Positions 1 through 6,092 of a stretch of DNA of 12,429 nt are shown piece by piece. The notes below the pieces were generated by a model, which made no database searches, was not told where the DNA came from, and saw nothing but the letters and a program-made list of their open reading frames with translations. The stretch's first letter is position 1, and every line of letters begins with the position of its first letter. Source of the stretch: Sulfurimonas sp. (GTDB lineage Bacteria > Campylobacterota > Campylobacteria > Campylobacterales > Sulfurimonadaceae); NCBI GenBank assembly GCA_015663215.1, contig DQSP01000131.1, forward strand, positions 1 to 12,429. Direction: 5' to 3'. Made by a program: the position numbers and the translations under genes.

Positions 1-734
1 AAATTATTTATAAGTTTAGAAATCAACTACTCAGTGAAGATTATGATATTTCAGCAAAAATCAATCTCATTAGAGAAGAGTATATAACACATATTTTACA
101 GTTAAGTGGTATATATGAAGGTGGTGCAAAAGAAGATTTTAATCTTCAAGCACTTTGTGAACATTTTCAAGAAAAAATAAATTTTACTTTAGATGCTGAA
201 CCTTTAAAGGAATTAGAGTATGAGGAGCTTTTTAACAATATTAATGAGATTGTTAAAAAATCGTATGATGAAAAGATGAGTGTTTTAGAAGAGAGTGTTA
301 AAAATGACATTGAAAAAGAATTTTATTTAAAAGAACTCGATAGTGCATGGAGAGACCACCTTTATGAAATGGATAATATGAAAACAGGTATTCGTCTGCG
401 TGCTTACAATCAAAAAGACCCACTTGTTGAGTATAAAAAAGAGAGTTTTAATCTTTTTACAGAGCTAATTGGTGAAATAAAATTTAATACAATTCGTACA
501 CTGCAGGTTATTCAATTTAAAATGGAATCAGCAGAAGAAGAAGCTGCAGCAATAGCACAGCAAAGAGCCCTAGAACAAAAACAAGAAGCTGCTCAAATGC
601 AGTTAAACCATACAGATGATATTAAGACTGAAAAAAAGATTGCAAGGAATGACCCTTGCCCTTGTGGTAGTGGTAAAAAATATAAGCAATGCTGTGGTAA
701 AAGCGGTCCAAAAAAAGGCATGTTTGCCTCTTGA
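1..734 (+). CDS. secA: SecA, preprotein translocase ATPase (3' part; 5' end outside the window)
   Basis: This is the C-terminal part (about 243 codons) of SecA, the cytosolic motor ATPase that drives unfolded preproteins through SecYEG. The reading frame is open from base 3, so the gene begins upstream; the ATG at 276 is an internal methionine, not the start. The visible part opens with IYKFRNQLL, typical of the helical scaffold/wing region. It then has the highly conserved block LDSAWRDHLYEMDNMKTGIRLRAYNQKDPLVEY, given here only by its ends (LDSAWRDHL at about 336-362 and LRAYNQKDP at about 396-422). A Gln/Glu/Ala-rich linker follows (about 525-610). The end is a SEC-C zinc motif, CxCx8CC, encoded at 657-695, which in this family binds zinc and SecB or ribosomes. 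The second ligand pair is CC rather than the CH of E. coli; both are known. The nucleotide-binding domains are not in the window. The stop TGA at 732-734 overlaps the TTG start of the next gene, which implies co-transcription. Confidence 0.97.
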   Translation, partial: IIYKFRNQLLSEDYDISAKINLIREEYITHILQLSGIYEGGAKEDFNLQALCEHFQEKINFTLDAEPLKELEYEELFNNINEIVKKSYDEKMSVLEESVKNDIEKEFYLKELDSAWRDHLYEMDNMKTGIRLRAYNQKDPLVEYKKESFNLFTELIGEIKFNTIRTLQVIQFKMESAEEEAAAIAQQRALEQKQEAAQMQLNHTDDIKTEKKIARNDPCPCGSGKKYKQCCGKSGPKKGMFAS

Positions 735-1933
735 AAAAATCAATAGTTACCTATTTAGTAAAGAGGTTTCTGCGTTTTGACAAAGAACAACCTTTTATCT
801 TCCTCTCAGCACTTCTTGCTTTTTTAGGTATCACACTTGGTGTTATGGTTCTTCTTGTAGCTATGGCACTTATGAATGGTTTTGATAAAGAGTTTAAGAA
901 AAAGCTCACTATAATGAACTATCCTCTCACTATTATTCCAAAGTTCTATGGTGGTGTAAATAAAAATTTACTCATCGATTTAGAAACAAAATTTCCTCAC
1001 TTACAATTTAGTCCCTATGTACAATCTTCGATAATGATTCGCAGTGGTTCTAAACTTGAAGGTGGATATTTATTTGGTGTAAATTTTAAAGATGAAGCTA
1101 AGGTAAACAGTGTTTTAGCAGAAGCAATTATTGGTAAGACATTTAAAAAGTTTGATGTACTTATAGGTAAAAGTTTAAAAGAAGAACTTAATCTTTTTAA
1201 AAATGATAAGCTTATGTATATTTTTACAAGTGTTGAGCCTGGTGGTTTATCTATGACGCCAAAGATAAAACGTTTTAATATTGAGTCTGTGTTTGACTCG
1301 GGTCTTTCAGCTTACGATAAAGCTTACAGTTATACTACACTAGAGGCACTTCAAGTAATGATGCATATGCCAAATAATATGTATGATGGAATCCATATAT
1401 ACTCTAAGGATCCTCATTCTGATATTAAAAAAATCAAAGAATTTTTACCCATTAGTACAACTGTTAAAGGCTGGTGGGAAGACAATTTAAACTTTTTTGC
1501 TGCTTTAGAGATGGAAAAGGCATCACTGTTTATCGTTTTAATGCTTATTATACTTATAGCAGCTATAAATATAATCTCCTCTCTCTTAATGACTGTTATG
1601 AATAGAAGAGGGGAAATAGCATTACTTTTATCCCTTGGTGCAACAACAAGAGAAATTAAAAAAGTTTTTTTATATCTTGGTATAATTATCGGTATTGCAG
1701 GTATAGCCACTGGAGTGTTTTTAGGATTGGGTGGTATATGGGTATTAGGTACTTTTGATATTGTATCACTACCTAAAGATGTTTATCCAACATCAACATT
1801 ACCGCTAGATTTGAGTTTATTAGACTTTACCCTTATTGTGATAGGTGCATTTTTAATTGTTATAGGTTCTTCGTATTATCCTGCGAAAAAAGCCAGTGAA
1901 GTTGATATTTTAACAGTTTTACGGAACGAATAA
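731..1933 (+). CDS. LolC/LolE-family (LolF-type) lipoprotein-releasing ABC transporter permease
   Basis: Inner-membrane permease of the LolC/E (FtsX/MacB) family, which extracts mature lipoproteins from the inner membrane with the ATPase LolD for hand-over to LolA. The 400 residues show the family's four-helix layout. TM1 is about 22-48 and is followed by the MNGFDKEF motif. A periplasmic domain spans about 55-260. TM2 is about 266-290, followed by a cytoplasmic coupling segment (NRRGEIALLLSLGATTREI, 291-309). TM3 is about 313-340 and TM4 about 366-382. The protein ends in PAKKASEVDILTVLRNE, the usual PAxxAxxxxPxxxLR-type FtsX tail. The start is TTG at 731: it gives a plausible short basic N-terminus, and no ATG occurs in frame until TM1. 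The preceding AAAGG (714-718) is a weak, rather distant ribosome site, so translation may be coupled to secA through the TTGA overlap. One copy is visible. Campylobacterota are believed to use a single LolF-type permease homodimer, hence LolF rather than LolC or LolE. No lolD lies nearby. Confidence 0.88.
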   Translation: MKKSIVTYLVKRFLRFDKEQPFIFLSALLAFLGITLGVMVLLVAMALMNGFDKEFKKKLTIMNYPLTIIPKFYGGVNKNLLIDLETKFPHLQFSPYVQSSIMIRSGSKLEGGYLFGVNFKDEAKVNSVLAEAIIGKTFKKFDVLIGKSLKEELNLFKNDKLMYIFTSVEPGGLSMTPKIKRFNIESVFDSGLSAYDKAYSYTTLEALQVMMHMPNNMYDGIHIYSKDPHSDIKKIKEFLPISTTVKGWWEDNLNFFAALEMEKASLFIVLMLIILIAAINIISSLLMTVMNRRGEIALLLSLGATTREIKKVFLYLGIIIGIAGIATGVFLGLGGIWVLGTFDIVSLPKDVYPTSTLPLDLSLLDFTLIVIGAFLIVIGSSYYPAKKASEVDILTVLRNE

Positions 1934-1942
1934 GTATTTATA

Positions 1943-4900
1943 CTACTTTTTATCTATAGCATCTCTAATAAATACATAAGGGAGAGAGAGTGTTCTCTTT
2001 ATAATGTTTAAGGGTGCAACTACAATATCTTCAGCGATAAGTGACTTTACTGTGGGATCCGATGCTTTGCCTTTGATACTAAGAGTAGTGGAAATGCTAT
2101 CTTTATCAAGTAGAATATAGCCGACAAGAGGAACTTTTGCTAAATCACTTCCTAAATCTGTTTTGAGATTGAGTGTAATATCAATAGTATCCTTTTCTAA
2201 GTCTGCAACACCACTTCCTAATATATCAATTTCCTTTGAGTCTAAATAAATATCGCTTAGATTGAATACATTATTTTGATGATTAAAATTAATATAGGCC
2301 CTGTCTATAAAGAGTCCTTTTGTGTTGTATCCAGGTAGTTTAAATGTTACAAGAGACGGAATAGTGTTAACAAAGGCTAAAATATTATTGAGTATTTTAT
2401 AGTCATTTATAGTGGTATCTTTAATATAAATCACACCCTTGTAGTCATCAAGTTTACCACTTAATGAAAAATCTAAATTTCCTTTGTTGAATTTTGATAA
2501 AAAGAATATTTTAGTCATAAACTTATCATTAAAATTTTTGCCATATAAGTGAAAGTTGTTATCTTTAAAACGAAGACCTGCAACACCTTTGGCATAATTT
2601 AACTGAGCTGTTAAAATCTTATTATAAAACTGTACATCAAGAGTATCATATAAAATAAGCCTATTCTTGTTGACATATAATGTGGAGTCGGATGCTTTTA
2701 GTATAAGGTTTAAGGTATTTGAACTGTTGGAATCTGTGGAGGAATCTGTAATCACCCTAAGTAACTCGTTAATATTGACACTTGTATTTTTCATTGTAAT
2801 ATCTATGGCATCTTTAATGTTAACAAATACTTTATTGTTAATACTTAAGCTGATTTTTTCTTGATATATTTTCCCTTTTATCTTATACTTATTTTGAGGT
2901 GTATTGTTCTTTACTAAAATTTTATATGGATATTCTATGTTGGCTTTAAACTTGGTGTATTTACTGTTTTTATTTTTATATAGTGTAAAGTCACCTTTAT
3001 CTAGGTGTAGCTTTTGTAATAAACTAGAATCTTTTGCTATACGACTGAGTGAATTAAGTTTAAGTTTCCATCCTTTTTCTTGTGATGAAAACTCACCAGA
3101 GAGTTCATTTGATCTAATTTTGATTATATTATTAGCATGTGTCAAAGATAACATGATTTTTTTATTTTTATACAAAATGGTTTGTGTGTTTGGATCTGTT
3201 AGTATGAAATTACTAAGGCTAATATGAGACTTATTTGTTAGTGTATTAAAGTTCGCATAGATCTTTGTTGTGATGTATTTTCCAATATTTAGCTCTGTAT
3301 GTTTTAGTGATATTTTATCATCATCTATTTCTAGATACAAATTACTAGCTTTATAATTTGACCCTGAAATATTAAAAAATATTTCATTTTTAGAAAAAAT
3401 GGAGAGTTTTTTATCGTATGTTATTTTCAAAGGGGTGTTTGATTGACTAAGATTAACACCTTCATAAGTGAACTTTAAAATATCTGCATTAAACTTTGCT
3501 ATCATTGTATTGAGGTTTATTTGACCAGAGATAAAGGCACTTCCTATGTTTTGTGCTTCTATAAAAGTTGTTGGTATTTTCAATTTTAATTCTCTTAAAT
3601 CAAAAGGTATTTCAATCGCATCAATTTTTATACTTTGTTGTTTAACATTCCAAAGCGAAGGGTCTATGGATATTGAGTCTTTATTCTTAGTTATAGTGTA
3701 GCGAACAGCTAGAGGAGACTTCCTCGCATTTAAAGATAAATCTTGTGTGGATATATAGTCAAATAAGAAATCAATTTCCCCTTTGGCTGTTGAGGCATTG
3801 TAGCTGACATTTACAGAAGCTTTTGCTATGTCTTTATAACTAGCTTTCATCTCTTTAATATTCACGTCATAATTATTTAGTAGAATATTAGCATCAAAGA
3901 TGTCAATATTTAAACCTAAGTAATCAAAATTAGCTTTTTTTGTATAAAAACTTCCTTTCGCTTTTACATGAAGTTCTCTTAGCCCTATTTCAAGAGATAG
4001 GTCAGTTTTCACTACTCCTGTTTTTTGTAAAAAAGGTAGTTTTATTTTATATGTGTTAAGAATTTTTAACATCTCATCATCAAGTACAGAATCAAACAAC
4101 AGCTTAATAGACAATAATTCTTCTTTTTGTGTAAAGTCTAGCTTTAACCAGCTTTCACCTAGGTATTTACCCGAAGTATAGGCTTGATGTGGATAAATAT
4201 ATAAGAAACCATTTTTGAACTCAAGCTTTGTATCTTTTGTATGTATCGCATCTAGGTCTTTGTTATAAGTATATTGTAGTTTATGAACTGTAGCTGTAAT
4301 GTTGATTTGTTTGAGAATATCATCTGTGTTGTTATAATCTATATGCCCATAAGCATTTTCAATTGTTAAATGAGACATTTCAATTGCATCATATGCCCAA
4401 TACCTTGCCTCTTTTGGCATATTTATTAAAGAAATAGCATGCTTGTAGTCAACTATATCTTTGTTACTAACTACTTTATAATGAAGAGTTTTTGTATCTG
4501 AGTGAAGATAAAGTGTCGCATTTAGTTCATTGGAAATATTAATAGTAAGGTCCGAATAAAATTTGATATTTCTTGTATCAATATATGTATTCCCTTGAAG
4601 TGTTATATCTCTTTTTTTGTCATGAAGCTTTTTGAGATTAATTAAAAGTGTATCATTAGCCTTTGATAATGTAACATCAAGAGTTAGTGTATCTGAAGAA
4701 GCTAATAGAAATCCTTTAGTATTGTTATTATACTTGAACGAAGCAGTAGTGTCTTTGTAAAATATTTTTTCAATTACAAGAGAGCTAAACCAGTAGCTAG
4801 TACGAGAGAGTGATTTGAGAGAATTAGCAAGTTCTTTATAGTTTATAGGAGTTTGAGTACTTGTCTTACTTTGTGAAACTTTTATTTCAAAAATTGAAAC

Positions 4901-5089
4901 ATCTAATTTTTTATTCCATTTAATGTATAATTGCTTTATATGAATATTTGAGATAGAAACTTCATTTAAGAAAAGTCCATTTTGAAGAACAATAAAACCT
5001 ATAAAAAGAAAAAGAAAAATGAATACAAAAAAACTGACAATTGTAAAATATATTCTTGAAATCATGTTGATAATTGTGTTGTCGTTCAT
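1943..5089 (-). CDS. Large AsmA/YhdP-like single-pass envelope protein
   Basis: A 1048-residue protein with one N-terminal membrane helix (about residues 13-36, IYFTIVSFFVFIFLFLFIGF) and a very long periplasmic part. That part is rich in alternating polar/hydrophobic beta strands and Asn/Lys/Ser, with no enzyme motif. The last 75 residues carry the AsmA-like C-terminal signature: DLGSDLAKVPLVGYILL, then SIKGKASDPTVKS, then PLNIIKRTLSLP. Members of this superfamily (AsmA, TamB, YhdP, YdbH) form hydrophobic beta grooves that bridge the periplasm. In E. coli, TamB, YhdP and YdbH support phospholipid transport to the outer membrane. That role is inferred here, not shown. The ATG at 5089 is preceded by an AGG-containing site (TTAGGTAGAAC then ATG). 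A second in-frame ATG at 5065 would give MISRIYFTIV and still keep the helix. The gene converges on the permease with a 9-bp gap and overlaps mltG head-to-head by 71 bp. A consensus -10 candidate lies inside mltG. The stop is TAG. Confidence 0.8.
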   Translation of the reverse strand: MNDNTIINMISRIYFTIVSFFVFIFLFLFIGFIVLQNGLFLNEVSISNIHIKQLYIKWNKKLDVSIFEIKVSQSKTSTQTPINYKELANSLKSLSRTSYWFSSLVIEKIFYKDTTASFKYNNNTKGFLLASSDTLTLDVTLSKANDTLLINLKKLHDKKRDITLQGNTYIDTRNIKFYSDLTINISNELNATLYLHSDTKTLHYKVVSNKDIVDYKHAISLINMPKEARYWAYDAIEMSHLTIENAYGHIDYNNTDDILKQINITATVHKLQYTYNKDLDAIHTKDTKLEFKNGFLYIYPHQAYTSGKYLGESWLKLDFTQKEELLSIKLLFDSVLDDEMLKILNTYKIKLPFLQKTGVVKTDLSLEIGLRELHVKAKGSFYTKKANFDYLGLNIDIFDANILLNNYDVNIKEMKASYKDIAKASVNVSYNASTAKGEIDFLFDYISTQDLSLNARKSPLAVRYTITKNKDSISIDPSLWNVKQQSIKIDAIEIPFDLRELKLKIPTTFIEAQNIGSAFISGQINLNTMIAKFNADILKFTYEGVNLSQSNTPLKITYDKKLSIFSKNEIFFNISGSNYKASNLYLEIDDDKISLKHTELNIGKYITTKIYANFNTLTNKSHISLSNFILTDPNTQTILYKNKKIMLSLTHANNIIKIRSNELSGEFSSQEKGWKLKLNSLSRIAKDSSLLQKLHLDKGDFTLYKNKNSKYTKFKANIEYPYKILVKNNTPQNKYKIKGKIYQEKISLSINNKVFVNIKDAIDITMKNTSVNINELLRVITDSSTDSNSSNTLNLILKASDSTLYVNKNRLILYDTLDVQFYNKILTAQLNYAKGVAGLRFKDNNFHLYGKNFNDKFMTKIFFLSKFNKGNLDFSLSGKLDDYKGVIYIKDTTINDYKILNNILAFVNTIPSLVTFKLPGYNTKGLFIDRAYINFNHQNNVFNLSDIYLDSKEIDILGSGVADLEKDTIDITLNLKTDLGSDLAKVPLVGYILLDKDSISTTLSIKGKASDPTVKSLIAEDIVVAPLNIIKRTLSLPYVFIRDAIDKK
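4926..4931 (+). promoter_or_regulatory. Candidate -10 element for mltG, inside the asmA-like gene
   Basis: The hexamer TATAAT stands here, preceded by TG (ATGTATAAT) and by T-rich DNA, which suits the Campylobacterota sigma-70 type that relies on the -10 and AT periodicity rather than a -35. Predicted transcription would begin near 4938, about 80 nt before the mltG ATG. It lies within, and antisense to, the first part of the asmA-like coding sequence. In DNA this AT-rich a TATAAT can arise by chance, so support is the perfect hexamer plus position only. Confidence 0.35.
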
Positions 5090-5975
5090 GTTCTACCTAA
5101 ATAAGCCGATTCAAACCCCTAAAGTTCTCTATATAGAGAAGGGCTCTATTAATAAGATTATAGCACAGTTACACACTCAAAATGAGCAAATAAGTAAAAT
5201 AGATGCATTTATCCTCAGGGTTATGGGCTCTCCTCAAAGTGGCTGGATAAACATGGGTGTAGAGTATAATACTAAAGCAGATTTTTTATATAAACTCACC
5301 CATGCAAAAGCCGCACTACAAAATGTAACACTAATTCCAGGTGAAACCACTTATGTTTTTTTAAGACAACTGGCTACATCTTTAGGCTTAAGTGTTGCAA
5401 AACTAGAGTATGAATTTTATACACAAACACCATTTAAAGAGGGGGCATTTGTCCCTGATACATATAGCATACCATTGGGAATATCCGAGAAAGAACTAAT
5501 ATCACTGCTACTAAAAGTATCATTATCAAAAATGAGAGCTGTTTCGGTGAAGATATTTGGTACATATAATGAAGTGAAATGGTTACATTACTTATCAATT
5601 GCCTCAATTATACAAAAAGAGTCTGCAAATATAGAAGAAATGCCAGTAATAAGTTCTGTTATTCACAATAGAATAAAAAAAGGTATGAAGTTACAAATGG
5701 ATGGTACTCTAAATTATGGAAAATACTCACATGTTAAGGTAACACCAAATAGAATTAGAAAAGATAAATCGATGTATAATACATACCTATACAAAGGTGT
5801 TCCATCCCTTCCTATCTGTAATGTGAGCTTAGATGCAATTAAAGCAGCAATATTTCCGGACAAAACTAATTATCTGTATTTTATGAAAAATAGGGATAAT
5901 ATTCACGATTTTACATGTAACTATTCTACACATCTTCTCAATATAAAGCATGTTACTAAACGAAACAAAAAGTAA
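5019..5975 (+). CDS. mltG: MltG, endolytic murein transglycosylase (YceG-like)
   Basis: Inner-membrane lytic transglycosylase that cuts nascent peptidoglycan strands and is thought to release them from synthesis or set glycan length. The 318 residues start with a basic stretch and one membrane helix (about 11-27). A LysM-like/YceG N-terminal part follows. The catalytic segment ASIIQKES has Glu201 at the position of E. coli Glu218. It is followed by HNRIKKGMKLQMDGTLNYG (216-234) and by the family hallmarks YNTYLYKGVPSLPICN and the C-terminal block ending TNYLYFM. The length is normal for Campylobacterota (E. coli is about 340). ATG 5019 is preferred because it supplies the positively charged residues before the helix, and a purine run (AAAAAGAAAAAGAAAA) stands before it. 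ATG 5064 would keep only part of the helix and 5088 would lose nearly all of it. The first 71 bp overlap the start of the divergent asmA-like gene. No terminator is evident before the icd promoter region. Confidence 0.93.
   Translation: MNTKKLTIVKYILEIMLIIVLSFMFYLNKPIQTPKVLYIEKGSINKIIAQLHTQNEQISKIDAFILRVMGSPQSGWINMGVEYNTKADFLYKLTHAKAALQNVTLIPGETTYVFLRQLATSLGLSVAKLEYEFYTQTPFKEGAFVPDTYSIPLGISEKELISLLLKVSLSKMRAVSVKIFGTYNEVKWLHYLSIASIIQKESANIEEMPVISSVIHNRIKKGMKLQMDGTLNYGKYSHVKVTPNRIRKDKSMYNTYLYKGVPSLPICNVSLDAIKAAIFPDKTNYLYFMKNRDNIHDFTCNYSTHLLNIKHVTKRNKK
5125..5140. repeat. Perfect 16-bp palindrome in the asmA-like 5' leader, inside mltG
   Basis: TTCTCTATATAGAGAA is self-complementary over all 16 bases with no spacer. 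It lies 36-51 bp upstream of the asmA-like ATG and about 10-25 bp downstream of its predicted transcription start. That is a plausible position for a repressor operator or a small 5' UTR hairpin. It also encodes mltG codons 36-41, so it may simply be coding sequence; protein sequence of that stretch is not highly constrained in the family. Confidence 0.4.
5157..5165 (-). promoter_or_regulatory. Extended -10 promoter candidate for the asmA-like gene, inside mltG
   Basis: On the minus strand this reads TGCTATAAT, a full match to the extended -10 consensus TGnTATAAT. A transcript would begin near 5150, giving a leader of about 60 nt before the ATG at 5089. There is no -35 at normal spacing (TTGAGT lies only 12 bp upstream), which is common in Campylobacterota. 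The element is within codons 46-49 of mltG and antisense to it. Confidence 0.5.
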
Positions 5976-6038
5976 AATAAAGTAAAAAAACTTAGAAGGT
6001 CGAGCAATATTTTCCTACTTGTGTTACTATTTGGTTTG

Positions 6039-6044
6039 TAAAAT
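6039..6044 (+). promoter_or_regulatory. Possible icd -10 element
   Basis: TAAAAT, preceded by TTTG, fits the relaxed Campylobacterota -10 (TAnAAT). It would place the transcript start near 6051, inside the inverted repeat at 6046-6065. A rival is TGTTACTAT at 6022-6030 (extended -10 form, four of six hexamer matches). The choice between them cannot be made by eye, but a promoter in this 117-bp gap is expected because a highly expressed metabolic gene begins after it. Confidence 0.3.
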
Positions 6045-6045
6045 C

Positions 6046-6074
6046 CATAAGATAAATTTCTTATGAGATAAATT
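6046..6074. promoter_or_regulatory. Operator-like inverted repeat interleaved with a direct repeat upstream of icd
   Basis: The arms CATAAGA (6046-6052) and TCTTATG (6059-6065) are exact reverse complements around a 6-bp AT spacer, making a 20-bp dyad. Overlapping it, ATAAGATAAATT (6047-6058) recurs as ATGAGATAAATT (6063-6074) with one mismatch at a 16-bp period. The element ends 18 bp before the icd ATG, just ahead of the ribosome site. Position and symmetry suit binding of a dimeric regulator or an RNA hairpin controlling icd. The regulator is not identifiable, and the low complexity of the DNA leaves chance possible. Confidence 0.4.
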
Positions 6075-6081
6075 AATTCAC

Positions 6082-6086
6082 AAGGA
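6082..6086 (+). promoter_or_regulatory. icd ribosome binding site
   Basis: AAGGA, six bases before the ATG at 6093, sits at good spacing. It fixes the start of icd, whose N-terminus MSKIIWSKIDEAP matches the usual family start. Confidence 0.8.
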
Positions 6087-6092
6087 CAATAT

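Noticed and set aside
52..61. Non-canonical SucC glycine loop (GGRGLGGGV) as evidence of altered specificity, residues 52-60 of the protein encoded at 10852-12024
   Set aside because: The loop glycines are all kept and the change looks like lineage variation; no inference on nucleotide choice is safe. Coordinates given here are residues.
276..734. Start of a short 152-residue SEC-C protein at ATG 276
   Set aside because: The same frame is open to the left edge and encodes conserved SecA sequence, so 276 is an internal Met of secA.
1414..1710. Minus-strand open frame opposite the LolF-type permease
   Set aside because: It is antisense to strongly conserved FtsX-domain coding sequence, has no ribosome site or recognisable motif, and looks like a shadow.
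1933..1953. Hairpin AGTA-TTTA-TACT with following T-rich bases in the 9-bp convergent gap
   Set aside because: Only four or five A/T-rich pairs with a very small loop; too weak to call a bidirectional terminator.
2667..3227. Two plus-strand open frames opposite the asmA-like gene (2667-2864 and 2904-3227)
   Set aside because: Hydrophobic low-complexity translations typical of the reverse strand of Lys/Asn-rich coding DNA; no independent support.
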